Shown piece after piece: positions 25,416-34,500 of a stretch of DNA of 64,000 nucleotides; positions within the stretch are counted from its first letter, which is position 1, and each line of letters begins with the position of its first letter. Source of the DNA: JAWXVE01 sp044425575 (lineage in GTDB: Bacteria; Bacillota; Clostridia; Lachnospirales; Lachnospiraceae). The notes under the pieces were generated by a model. The model searched no databases and was not told the DNA's origin. It saw only the letters and a program-made list of their open reading frames with translations. The position numbers were made by a program, and so were the translations under genes. The stretch lies in assembly GCA_044425575.1 (NCBI GenBank), contig JAWXVE010000002.1, forward strand, positions 11,649 through 75,648, written 5' to 3'.

Positions 25416-26513
25416 TTACACATTAAAACGGAATAAAATTACGTCTCCATCTTGTACTACATACTCTTTTCCTTCTAGCCCTACCAAACCTTTTTCTTTG
25501 GCAGCTGATATGGAACCATACTCTAACAAATCATGGCAACGAACTACTTCTGCTCTAATAAATCCTCTCTCAAAATCTGTATGTATCTTGCCAGCAGCCT
25601 GAGGTGCTTTTGTTCCCTTTGTAATGGTCCATGCTCTTGTCTCATCTTCACCACTAGTCAAGTAGCTAATTAAACCTAGCAAGCTATAACTTGCTTTAAT
25701 TAATTTCTCGAGTCCTGATTCCTCTAATCCCAGTTCTTCAAGGAACATTGTCTTCTCGTCTTCATCCAATTCTGCTATTTCCTGCTCAATCTGAGCACAG
25801 ATCACAAATACTTCACTATCTTCTTCCTTCGCATATTCACGTACAGATGCTACCAACGCATTCTCTATACCATCATTGGCAAGATCATCTTCAGCCACAT
25901 TAGCTGCAAAAATAACCGGTTTACTCGTAAGTAAATTATAAGAGGTAATCCACTCCACTTCTTCATCATCACCGGCTACAAAGCTTTTTGCCATCGTTCC
26001 CTCTTCTAAATGAGCTTTTAGTCGTTCTAACAAAGATAATTCTTTCGCAAGTGTTTTATCATTCTTAGCACCTCTTACCGTCTTAGCAATTCTACGCTCA
26101 ATCATCTCAATATCTGAGAAAACAAGTTCTAAATTAATGGTTTCAATATCACGCATAGCATGAATTGATCCATCTACATGAATTACATTGGTATCTTCAA
26201 AGCAACGCACAACGTGCACAATTGCATCCACTTCACGTATATTGCTAAGGAATTGATTTCCTAATCCTTCTCCCTTTGATGCTCCTTTTACAAGTCCTGC
26301 AATGTCTACAAATTCAATAACAGCTGGTGTCACTTTTTTAGATTGGTACAAATCGCCTAACATTTGCAATCTCTTATCTGGTACTGTTACAATGCCAACA
26401 TTGGGATCAATGGTACAAAACGGGTAATTAGCAGATTCTGCCCCTGCCTTTGTAAGCGAATTAAATAATGTACTTTTCCCAACATTAGGAAGTCCAACGA
26501 TTCCAAGTTTCAT
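25416..26513 (-). CDS. ychF: Redox-regulated ATPase YchF (OLA1 family)
   Basis: The 365-residue Obg-like protein binds ATP rather than GTP and associates with ribosomes. The G1 motif GLPNVGKSTLFN is at residues 7-18, G3 is FVDIAGLVKGAS, and the G4 position has FAANVAEDD instead of NKxD, the feature linked to ATP preference. A coiled-coil insertion spans about 130-200 and the C-terminal TGS domain ends in YVVQDGDVILFRFNV. The start MKLGIVGLPN has AAGGAG upstream; an ATG eight codons earlier is disfavoured. Confidence 0.96.
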   Translation of the reverse strand: MKLGIVGLPNVGKSTLFNSLTKAGAESANYPFCTIDPNVGIVTVPDKRLQMLGDLYQSKKVTPAVIEFVDIAGLVKGASKGEGLGNQFLSNIREVDAIVHVVRCFEDTNVIHVDGSIHAMRDIETINLELVFSDIEMIERRIAKTVRGAKNDKTLAKELSLLERLKAHLEEGTMAKSFVAGDDEEVEWITSYNLLTSKPVIFAANVAEDDLANDGIENALVASVREYAKEEDSEVFVICAQIEQEIAELDEDEKTMFLEELGLEESGLEKLIKASYSLLGLISYLTSGEDETRAWTITKGTKAPQAAGKIHTDFERGFIRAEVVRCHDLLEYGSISAAKEKGLVGLEGKEYVVQDGDVILFRFNV

Positions 26514-26680
26514 AGTTCTTATCTCCTTTATTTTCAAGGCTTTTAGCCATTTAGATGTTTCGATTTATACCATGGCATAAGTCGTTAATTGCGGTTGTAT
26601 CCACTCTGATTCTATCTGTAGAGTGAATTAACTTGTCCATTATAGCATTATAGACTTTCTTTTTCAATACTCCTTGGCAA

Positions 26681-26805
26681 ACCTGCGGGTATGTGCATTT
26701 TCTGTCTTCGCATTATTTGGGCAGGAAAATATGAATCCTACTATATGAACATTGTCGCTAGAGTCATCTACTTCTTACCGAACCTGCTCGTATGTGCTTT
26801 TCTAC
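26681..26805. repeat. Two diverged units of dispersed repeat R1
   Basis: The stretches 26681-26730 and 26751-26805 resemble the repeat units at 63.5-63.8 kb. The first shares the GGTATGTG...TTTCTG...CATTATTTGGG core, the second the ATTGT...ATCTACTTCTT...ACCTGCT core. The second unit covers the 3' end of the Rpn-type remnant and includes its stop codon. Divergence from the right-hand copies is clear, so these are old. Confidence 0.65.
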
Positions 26806-27125
26806 GTTCCATTTCTATATGTTCCTTGGCATCGTATTCAAATAAGTTCATGTGCCAGACCTCCGCCTTATGTTTCCGCAGAAACTCTGCTAGAATATCA
26901 TTGTTAATGCAGTCTCCAATTGCTTGTTCGATTGCTTCTTTCATATCCATTGTTTTACTATATGTTTTGACTAAATCTACACAGGCAACGTATTCTGCCA
27001 ATGTCTTACATTTATTCATTAAATCTTTGTTATAGCCTTAGTTAATATTTAGAATGAGCCATCTTTGCTCCGTATTCGTTATGCAATCACGTATGTCTGC
27101 ATATTTTGCATAGGTGAGTGAAAAT
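26768..27125 (-). pseudogene. Decayed Rpn/PD-(D/E)XK family gene (C-terminal part)
   Basis: The last 83 codons from MNKCKTLAEYVACVD read as the C-terminal region of Rpn-type recombination-promoting nucleases or putative transposases, with AIEQAIGDCINNDILAEFLRKHKAEV as the typical core. Extending the frame upstream gives RWLILNIN, a stop codon, then GYNKDLM. The intact family reads through this point (LNINYGYNKELM), so a stop has entered. Further upstream FSLTYAKYADIRDCITN continues in frame until another stop. The nuclease domain itself is gone. There is no ribosome binding site, and the remnant lies between ychF and a terminator. Confidence 0.75.
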
Positions 27126-27160
27126 TAGTAACATCTACGATTTCCGAAACCTGCAACAAT

Positions 27161-27216
27161 AAAAAGCCAATACCTGAGAGTATGAAAATTTCATATCAAA
27201 GGCATTGGCATTTTCT
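27161..27216 (-). terminator. Terminator of the mannoside-utilisation operon
   Basis: Long stem with arms AAAATGCCAATGCCT and AGGTATTGGCTTTT (one G-U pair), loop about 25 nt, ending in a T-run on the minus strand, 40 bp after the last permease stop. Confidence 0.8.
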
Positions 27217-27255
27217 TAAAAACATTTTGCTATTTATTATGGCACTAATAAACTC

Positions 27256-28080
27256 CTATAACTTTGCACCAGAAGTTGCTACTCCTTCAATAAACTGCTT
27301 TTGGAATATTAAGTAAAGAAGGATAATCGGAACACTCGCAATCACTGCTGCCGCCATTAACTCAGGATAGTTTGTGGTGTATTGTCCTTGTAATTTTGCT
27401 AAAGCTACTGACAATGTCATGGAATCATTCCTAGTATTAACAATCATCGGCCACATAAGCTCCTTATATGCAAATAATGCTGTGAAAATTCCTAGCGCAA
27501 CCATACTTGATTTTGTTAACGGCAACATAACGTAAAAGAATACTTGTGGCGGGTTACATCCCTCAATTTTGGCCGCCTCTTCAAGAGACATAGGTAACGC
27601 TAAAAATGCCTGCCTAAGCAAAAATACTCCAAAGGTTGATACAATTCCTGGTAACACTAGTGCGAACATAGTGTTTAACATATTCAAATTTGCAACTATT
27701 TTATACTGTGGAATTAAATATATTTGTGTAGGTACCATCATTTGTAATAACACTAATCCAAATACAATATTCTTCCCTTTAAACTCCAACCTTGCAAGTG
27801 CATAAGCTGCTGTTGATGATGTTACAATCGCAAGTATAATTCTAATAAAGATTAGTATTAACGTGTTAGCATATAATGCATAAAAATCATACATTTGTGT
27901 CACAGATAGATAGGCATCTACTTTCCATTCTGATGGAAAAATTACTAACGGATCTACAGCTGTAGTTTCTGCTATTGTCTTAAATGATGTGAGTATCATC
28001 CATATAAATGGCACCATCATAATAATGGCAGTAATACTTAATAGTATATATATTATTCTATTTTCCGCTTTATTTTTCAT
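27256..28080 (-). CDS. Sugar ABC transporter permease (MalG/CUT1 type)
   Basis: The 274-residue permease has six hydrophobic segments and the EAA motif EEAAKIEGCNPPQVFFYVMLPLTKS. The N-terminus PFIWMILTSFKT is typical of MalG-type subunits of carbohydrate transporters. The start is placed at MKNKAENR, with AAGGTGA seven bases upstream. No ATPase gene is in the operon; CUT1 systems often share one genome-wide ATPase of the MsmX type. Neighbouring genes suggest an alpha-mannoside such as mannosylglycerate as cargo. Confidence 0.92.
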   Translation of the reverse strand: MKNKAENRIIYILLSITAIIMMVPFIWMILTSFKTIAETTAVDPLVIFPSEWKVDAYLSVTQMYDFYALYANTLILIFIRIILAIVTSSTAAYALARLEFKGKNIVFGLVLLQMMVPTQIYLIPQYKIVANLNMLNTMFALVLPGIVSTFGVFLLRQAFLALPMSLEEAAKIEGCNPPQVFFYVMLPLTKSSMVALGIFTALFAYKELMWPMIVNTRNDSMTLSVALAKLQGQYTTNYPELMAAAVIASVPIILLYLIFQKQFIEGVATSGAKL

Positions 28081-28122
28081 AAATTCACCTTCCCATTCCA
28101 ATAACTAAACCATTCTATCCTA

Positions 28123-29016
28123 TTATTCGTAATGAACCCATTTTTTCTGCATTTTCAACTGCATTGCCGTTATCATCAAAGTGATAATTAATAACACAAC
28201 TGCTACCGTTGCTCCATAACCAGTATTCTTTTCTGTAAATGTATATCGATAAAACAAATAGACTAATGATTGTGTATTTTTCAATGCCGGATTAGATACA
28301 TCTACCATCATATATATTAACTCAAATACCTTTAATGCAGCTATAATTCTTGTTATACATACAAAGAAAATTGAAGGGGACATTAATGGAACTGTGATAT
28401 ACAAAAAAGTCTTAATACTAGTTGCACCATCTATTTCAGCAGCTTCATAGTAATCATGTGGTATTTCTTGTAAACCTGCAAGAAATATGACAATGTTATA
28501 GCCTAAAACAGTCCATACCCCTACTAGGGCTATTGTGATAATTGTAATATCTGGATTAGAAAGCCAATTTACTTTAATATTTAAAAGATTATTCACTAAT
28601 CCATAATCTGAATTTAATAGCCATCTCCAAATCATGGCAACTGCAGATGGGGCTGCTACAGTTGGGATAAAAAATATTGCTCGATATATGCCTCTACCTT
28701 TAATAGATTGATTGAGCATAGTTGCCAACACTAAGCCAATCACTATAGAAATAGGAACTTCAACAACCATATATACCAATGTATTAAAGAGGGTTCTCCA
28801 TAATTCGGAATTGCCCAGTACAGCTTTATAATTATCAAATCCAACAAATACATTGCCTCGTCCAAAATCTCCTGTTTTAAAGAAACTTTGATAAATGGTT
28901 ACGCCTATAGGTATAATATTTGTTGTAAGTAATCCAATTAACATTGGCAAAACGAAAATCCAGCCCCAGATCACATCTTGCCTCTTATTCTTTTTCAGAA
29001 TCTTGTCCTTAGCCAT
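28123..29016 (-). CDS. Sugar ABC transporter permease (MalF/CUT1 type)
   Basis: The 297-residue permease starts with a basic segment and GWIFVLPMLIGLLTTNI, typical of MalF-type CUT1 subunits. The EAA motif is YYEAAEIDGATSIKTFLYITVPLMSP. Six membrane segments are visible. The ATG at 29016 is preferred to a GTG two codons upstream. It forms the channel with the MalG-type subunit encoded 42 bp downstream. Confidence 0.92.
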   Translation of the reverse strand: MAKDKILKKNKRQDVIWGWIFVLPMLIGLLTTNIIPIGVTIYQSFFKTGDFGRGNVFVGFDNYKAVLGNSELWRTLFNTLVYMVVEVPISIVIGLVLATMLNQSIKGRGIYRAIFFIPTVAAPSAVAMIWRWLLNSDYGLVNNLLNIKVNWLSNPDITIITIALVGVWTVLGYNIVIFLAGLQEIPHDYYEAAEIDGATSIKTFLYITVPLMSPSIFFVCITRIIAALKVFELIYMMVDVSNPALKNTQSLVYLFYRYTFTEKNTGYGATVAVVLLIITLMITAMQLKMQKKWVHYE

Positions 29017-29039
29017 ACACACTCACCATTTCCCATTTT

Positions 29040-30416
29040 TTATTCTTCTGCTATCACTGCATTCATATCCTCAGCCATTTTTGCACCTAAATCTTCAGGA
29101 GTTATAGTTTCTAAAAATAGAGATTTCATATCTTCATTAATCAAGGTTTCCCATACTGCTGTTGATTTAGTATAAGGGTAAATTACAACATCATCCATCA
29201 TAGCTAAATGATTTTCTAAGCTGAATCCTTCTACGGAAGTTGTCCAAAGTTCTGCAAGTCCATTATACGCAGACATTGTAACTCCTAATTCAGCTTGCAT
29301 AGCTTGTCCCTCTTCTGACCCTAGGTATTCAATCAATAACCAAGCTTCTTCTGTATAATCGCCATTTGCCGATGCCACCCATCCAAGTCCATTATATACT
29401 GACACTCGCCTACCAGTTTCCGAATCCATTGGAAGTACCGCAACATCTGCATTTTCAGCAGTGTATTCATTATCTCTGTAACTTGCAACCATCCAAGAAC
29501 CGCCCAGTGTCATTGCTACTTTACCAGCAGTAAATAGTCCACTAACACTATTCTCAGAAATAGACGAAAGATCTGGCATTGAACCATCTGCTATTATGTC
29601 TGCTAAATACTGATATGCTTTAATGGATTCAGCTGAATCTAACATGGAAGCCGTATTATCTTCATTTAACACTTCTCCACCCATACTGTACACCAAATTG
29701 TACCATCCATCATTATGATCATCCGGCGCTGTAACAAAACCATATTGACTACCATCTTCTTTTGTAAGTTGTTGGGCAACTTCTCTTAATGTATCCCAAG
29801 TCCATGTCTCGTCTGGATATGGAATACCAGCTTCATCAAACATTGATTTATTGTACCATAGCGCAATCGTGTCCATATCTTTTGGAACTGCATAGGTCTT
29901 TCCATCATACATATATAACTCCCAAAGATCTTCTGGATAATTTTCATATTCAATTTCTGCACTGGCTTCAATTTTATCAGTTAAATCCAACAACAAATCA
30001 TTAGACATATATCGTTCAGCATCTTTATTTGCCATCCAGAAAACATCTGGCAATGAGCCACCTTGTGCCCCTGCTTCTAGCATTGTCCAATATTCTGCAT
30101 AAGTAACTAGTGTTACTTCTGTTTGTATCCCTGTATTACTGGTAAATTCTTCGAAAATTTCTGTTAATCCAGGTAATTGGTTTGAATCCCACAGTGCAAT
30201 ACTTAATGTAACATCACTGCTCGCCGTTGCAGACTCACTACTTGTTCCTTCACTACTACTTGTTCCTTCACTACTACTTGTTCCTTCACTACTACTTGTT
30301 CCTTCACTACTACTTGTTGTTTCATTTGTTTGCGTAGATGTACTACAGCCCATCATAGATAATGCCAAACAACTCATTACTACATACGCACACAACCGTT
30401 TCATTTTTCTCTTCAT
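29040..30416 (-). CDS. Sugar ABC transporter solute-binding lipoprotein (family 1)
   Basis: The 458-residue lipoprotein has a signal peptide ending at LSMMGCSTS, with the lipidated cysteine near residue 24. A Ser-rich linker follows that contains four SSEGTS repeats, then an extracellular binding domain (VTLSIALWDSNQLPGLTEIFEEF; ALWYNKSMFDEAGIPYPDETWTWD). This is the family 1 (MalE-like) fold. It should bind the sugar or glycoside for the two permeases downstream. AGGAGG precedes the start by seven bases. A possible internal promoter (TTGTTC, 16 bp, TATAAA) lies in the 74-bp gap after the mannosidase gene, which could raise its level. Confidence 0.92.
   Translation of the reverse strand: MKRKMKRLCAYVVMSCLALSMMGCSTSTQTNETTSSSEGTSSSEGTSSSEGTSSSEGTSSESATASSDVTLSIALWDSNQLPGLTEIFEEFTSNTGIQTEVTLVTYAEYWTMLEAGAQGGSLPDVFWMANKDAERYMSNDLLLDLTDKIEASAEIEYENYPEDLWELYMYDGKTYAVPKDMDTIALWYNKSMFDEAGIPYPDETWTWDTLREVAQQLTKEDGSQYGFVTAPDDHNDGWYNLVYSMGGEVLNEDNTASMLDSAESIKAYQYLADIIADGSMPDLSSISENSVSGLFTAGKVAMTLGGSWMVASYRDNEYTAENADVAVLPMDSETGRRVSVYNGLGWVASANGDYTEEAWLLIEYLGSEEGQAMQAELGVTMSAYNGLAELWTTSVEGFSLENHLAMMDDVVIYPYTKSTAVWETLINEDMKSLFLETITPEDLGAKMAEDMNAVIAEE
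30245..30316. repeat. Four perfect 18-bp tandem repeats in the binding-protein linker
   Basis: Four identical 18-bp units encode a Ser/Gly/Glu/Thr linker just after the lipidated cysteine. Identity at synonymous sites indicates recent expansion or ongoing slippage. Confidence 0.97.
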
Positions 30417-30490
30417 TTTCTTTCCTCCTATGTGTTTTTATAAGTTAATTCATACTATGAACAAAACTTTTAATGAATCTAGATAACAAG

Positions 30491-33184
30491 TCACTTCTTC
30501 AACATAACTGTTATAACTTTATACGCCCCAATTTCCACTAAAATCTTGCCATCCTTCACTTCAATATCTTCTAGTGGCCGCTCATCCAAATTACATAAAT
30601 GCACCTCACTAAAATCTCCAATAAAAATTTCTACAGGTTTGCTTATACCTTGATTTTCATAAAAACGCACAATATATGCATCTTCTTCATAATTTTTCTT
30701 TAAAGCTGAAAATTGTATATTATTTTCCGTCCATATACCAATACCCTCAACACTGTCAGTCAGCACCTCTTCTTCCGTTGATCTAACTGCATGAACTACT
30801 GGCGGATATAGGAATTTTTGTACTTCACTGATAAATGGTGCTTTTTCATCAGATTGTGTTGAAAACGGAATATATGACCATTCTATTTCCTGCCTACCTA
30901 AGCATTGTGCATCTGGTGTATAAATTGCCTTTGAAGCATATCCTTCACGTTGCATTGTATTTAAACGCCCCATCAAATCAAATCCTCTTACCAACGTAAA
31001 CATAAGCTCCACTTCTCTAGTTAGAGGATTTACTTCTGCTTCATAGTCGTACAAGCCTTTTATACCAATAGCCAATCCCTCTTTCATATCTGAAACTGAA
31101 ACCCATTCTCTACACGGCATAAGTCGAGTAGGCGGTTGCCACCATTTTGTGACTTCTTTTGCACACTCAATTTCTCGGTCAATAATTGCCAAATGTCCCT
31201 GACTTCGAACATAATCAGATTTAATGCCCGTTGGTACATGCAAACGCACCCTATGATCTTTTGCATAATTTTCAAATATACACTTTACATCTACTCTCGG
31301 TGTATCGTTCGTTACTGTTACCTCGAAAGTAATTGGCATTTCACAATATTCCTCGCTACGCAAATCACCCTTCAAGCATTTTGGTACATGTAATACACCG
31401 TCAACTTCTAATGTTGCAAAAACGGTTCCACTCATTTTTAACTTGCTTCTAAACTGAAACTCTGTAGATTTTACAACCTTGCCAGGAATCCATGACGGAG
31501 AATAATCCCATGCATCGCCTGCATCTGCATCCTCTTGTATTAAATTCAAATTATGATATTCTCTTCCTGTTTCTTTATCTAATATTGATAAAAGATTGTT
31601 TTTAACATCAACTCTAATAAATTTATTTTCTATATAATTTTCACCAGCCATTAGACTATTCACAACAGGCTCACCACACTCTACTACTTTATAACTATCT
31701 ATTCCAGTACCCACCTGGGACAAAAATGAGACTTTTCTGTATACTTGAGCCGGAAACCAATCATTGCGTGCTTTTCCAATTCCATTTTTTTCAATGACTT
31801 CTCTATCCATAACTTGTGTCGGCAATATTGTTCCATCTTTTGCCTGCATTACTATCTGTTTATCTTCTATCGGGAGCCATACTTCCATACGCTGTTTTGT
31901 ATTTGTATGTATTGGTGCATATACCAAAACTCCTTGATTTTGTGCACTTCCCCACCATCTTCTGTGGTGTTTGCCTATGTATTCCATAGTTTCATGTATA
32001 ATGCCTGCCGCTATTTGTCTAGTTGCTCCAAACCTTGCTTCCATCTCCACATGCACTTCATCTACCGAAGAACCATGAATGGAATCGTGAGCACTATTTA
32101 ATAATAATTCCTTCCACGCTTCTTGTAATAATGTCGGTCTATTACAATACCCAATTGTTTCTGACAAGACCGTTAACGGTTCTGCATATCTTTCTAGCAG
32201 TGCTTCACATGCAAAATTTTGTCTTTTCAAATAAGTTCTTGTTGACAGTGCACCCAACAATACATATTGATATTTTGAACCCAATAACTCCATACTGTAT
32301 CGCTCCGGGTTATCAATCTTTTCATATACCATCTTAATGTAATCTTCTACTGATCCCATAATAAACTCAATATCATCTTGCATTTCATTAGCCACCTTTA
32401 ATGTATCCCCAATATTAATCTGTGGTGGTAAATGGTCATACCCTGCTATAAGTGGAATAACTTGTGATGGATAATTAACTGCAATTCTCTGTACATTTTC
32501 TACCATATTTTTTGCTGTCTCTACAGGTGTATTATGATCCGCAATTTCTTTGTGCCATTCAAACGACAAATAATCAGCATAATATGGTACTTCACGAGGT
32601 TGTATTGGTGTTACTGGCTTCTTATAAATATCAAAAGCTCCCGAGTAACTTTCTCGAAAGTGACTAACTAATACTTCAGATCCGTCTATGCCTTCATAAA
32701 TAAATTCGTCCGAATGTCCTTCTACAATTTCTGGCATTCCTCTCATAAATAACAAACTATTAATTCCAAATCCATTTAAAATTTGAGGCAATTGCCTTGG
32801 ATGTCCAAAATTATCTGGCAAATAACCAGCACACATCCACTGACCAAATTCTTGACATCTTCTTTTACCAATCAAGCAATTGCGTATCATGCTTTCCGCA
32901 CTAGGTAGCCATTCATCAAATTGAGTATAAAACGGTCCAATTGATAACTTCCCTTCTTCAATTAGCTTTTCGATACTGTCCTTTTCCATTGGTAAAACAT
33001 CTAAATATTCTTCCAGTGGATAAAATTGTCCATCTAATACATATGTTTTAAAATCGTCTCTTTTAGCAGCCAATTTTAAATTTTCAATAGCTTCTACTGT
33101 CCAAAATCGATAAGATCTCAACGGTTGATACCATTCGATATCTAAATGCCCTGCCGTAATAACAAAGCCAACTTTTTTCTTCAT
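30491..33184 (-). CDS. GH38 alpha-mannosidase, MngB-like
   Basis: The 897-residue enzyme has the GH38 active-site elements: zinc ligands His13 and Asp15 in AGHLDIEW, the nucleophile Asp124 in GYLPDNFGHPRQLPQIL, and the later zinc histidine in NSAHDSIHGSS. The order of the segments YVLDGQ, GKLSIGPFYTQ, ESMIRNCLIGKRRC and KDHRVRLHVPT matches E. coli MngB as I recall it; MngB cleaves 6-phospho-mannosylglycerate. There is no signal peptide, so it acts on an imported substrate. With ABC uptake and no PTS genes the substrate is probably unphosphorylated mannosylglycerate. Neighbours are the AGE epimerase (four bases away) and the transporter. Other alpha-mannosides remain possible. Confidence 0.93.
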   Translation of the reverse strand: MKKKVGFVITAGHLDIEWYQPLRSYRFWTVEAIENLKLAAKRDDFKTYVLDGQFYPLEEYLDVLPMEKDSIEKLIEEGKLSIGPFYTQFDEWLPSAESMIRNCLIGKRRCQEFGQWMCAGYLPDNFGHPRQLPQILNGFGINSLLFMRGMPEIVEGHSDEFIYEGIDGSEVLVSHFRESYSGAFDIYKKPVTPIQPREVPYYADYLSFEWHKEIADHNTPVETAKNMVENVQRIAVNYPSQVIPLIAGYDHLPPQINIGDTLKVANEMQDDIEFIMGSVEDYIKMVYEKIDNPERYSMELLGSKYQYVLLGALSTRTYLKRQNFACEALLERYAEPLTVLSETIGYCNRPTLLQEAWKELLLNSAHDSIHGSSVDEVHVEMEARFGATRQIAAGIIHETMEYIGKHHRRWWGSAQNQGVLVYAPIHTNTKQRMEVWLPIEDKQIVMQAKDGTILPTQVMDREVIEKNGIGKARNDWFPAQVYRKVSFLSQVGTGIDSYKVVECGEPVVNSLMAGENYIENKFIRVDVKNNLLSILDKETGREYHNLNLIQEDADAGDAWDYSPSWIPGKVVKSTEFQFRSKLKMSGTVFATLEVDGVLHVPKCLKGDLRSEEYCEMPITFEVTVTNDTPRVDVKCIFENYAKDHRVRLHVPTGIKSDYVRSQGHLAIIDREIECAKEVTKWWQPPTRLMPCREWVSVSDMKEGLAIGIKGLYDYEAEVNPLTREVELMFTLVRGFDLMGRLNTMQREGYASKAIYTPDAQCLGRQEIEWSYIPFSTQSDEKAPFISEVQKFLYPPVVHAVRSTEEEVLTDSVEGIGIWTENNIQFSALKKNYEEDAYIVRFYENQGISKPVEIFIGDFSEVHLCNLDERPLEDIEVKDGKILVEIGAYKVITVMLKK

Positions 33185-33188
33185 TCTT

Positions 33189-34460
33189 TTATTCCTCCTT
33201 TTTTATCAACAAATCCAAACGCTTTATACTTTCAGCTAACGCTCTTCCTGTGTGATAGATACCTTTCCAAGGATTACCCATATTTGATACCAATGAGTTT
33301 CCTTTTCTATCCAGCAGTTGCTTACTCTCACCTACTTCTAAATTCAAAAATTTTTCTCTCACAAAGTCCCACGTACGATAAAAAGCATCCAAATACTTAT
33401 CTTCTTCAAATAGAACAGCACCATGGCTATAACCTACTAACGACTCAAAATTTTGCCACCACTCTTTATCCATCACCACTGGTTCCTGATCCGCAACCCC
33501 ATCTCTAAATACACCGCCATATTCATAATCATATCCAAACCGCAAAGAATGTTCTAATAATTGTTTCCATATATTTTTATATTCATATTGAATATCTCCT
33601 AAAGTGCAAAATGCCAAATCACCCAACCAACTTAATTCCACATTATGCCCATATGAAGTCGTATCAAGAGGTTCAGAAACCACTTCATTCGTTTCTCGTT
33701 CTGCATTCCATGTTCGCAAAATATTAATAGTAGGCAACGAATTGAATTGATTATCGAACTGATTATATCCATACCCTTTTTCTGCGTTAATCATTTTGTT
33801 AACAATCAAATCGCCCACTTCCTTTAACTTTCTAGCATGGATTTCCTTGCCACTTGCCAAGTATAGTGTTGTATACGCTTCCATTAAATGCATATGTATA
33901 TCTAAAGATTTTCGTTCACCTGCATATGGTCCTGATGGAGAGACCTCCCAACTTTTCTCTAAGTTTTCATAATAACCACCATATAATGTATCTGTAGCAT
34001 ATTTTTGCAATAAATCAAATGTTTTTTCTGCATATTCCAAAGCCCACATCTCTTTTGTGGCAAGATAAAATTCACTTAAAGCATATATAGCAAAACTTTC
34101 ACCATATACCAATTTTGCAGGATCTTTCACGCTACCATCTCGATTTAATGCCCAATAAAATCCACCACACTCTTGATCCCAAAACTTCTCTATTAAAAAC
34201 TTAGCACCTTGCATGGCTGCCTCTAGCATCTTTTCCTTGTCCTCACTTCTCCCAAAAGAAATTAGATTTGCAAATCCCCATACCATTCTACTTTGCGTCA
34301 CTAGGTATTTCACATCTACACCATCAAATTCCCCATCTCCATCAAAGGATGTTAAATAACCGCCGTATTCCTTATCAATAGACCGTTGTAACCAAAAGGG
34401 AATTATTTTTTCTGACAATATTTCCTCCATTTGCTTTTTTACATTCTGTAAATCACTCAT
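33189..34460 (-). CDS. AGE-family sugar epimerase/isomerase
   Basis: The 423-residue (alpha/alpha)6-barrel protein belongs to the N-acylglucosamine 2-epimerase family. Visible family segments are IIPFWLQRSIDKEYGGYLTSF, VTQSRMVWGFANL, SLDIHMHLMEAYTTLY, TTSYGHNVELSWL and YSHGAVLFEEDKYL, which carry the catalytic histidines. The family includes mannose isomerase, mannose 2-epimerase and cellobiose 2-epimerase. Length and context beside an alpha-mannosidase favour conversion of free mannose to fructose or glucose. Sequence alone does not choose between these. Confidence 0.88.
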   Translation of the reverse strand: MSDLQNVKKQMEEILSEKIIPFWLQRSIDKEYGGYLTSFDGDGEFDGVDVKYLVTQSRMVWGFANLISFGRSEDKEKMLEAAMQGAKFLIEKFWDQECGGFYWALNRDGSVKDPAKLVYGESFAIYALSEFYLATKEMWALEYAEKTFDLLQKYATDTLYGGYYENLEKSWEVSPSGPYAGERKSLDIHMHLMEAYTTLYLASGKEIHARKLKEVGDLIVNKMINAEKGYGYNQFDNQFNSLPTINILRTWNAERETNEVVSEPLDTTSYGHNVELSWLGDLAFCTLGDIQYEYKNIWKQLLEHSLRFGYDYEYGGVFRDGVADQEPVVMDKEWWQNFESLVGYSHGAVLFEEDKYLDAFYRTWDFVREKFLNLEVGESKQLLDRKGNSLVSNMGNPWKGIYHTGRALAESIKRLDLLIKKEE

Positions 34461-34500
34461 TTTTCGTTCCTCCTCTATAATCTTATCTTACTGTATAGTT

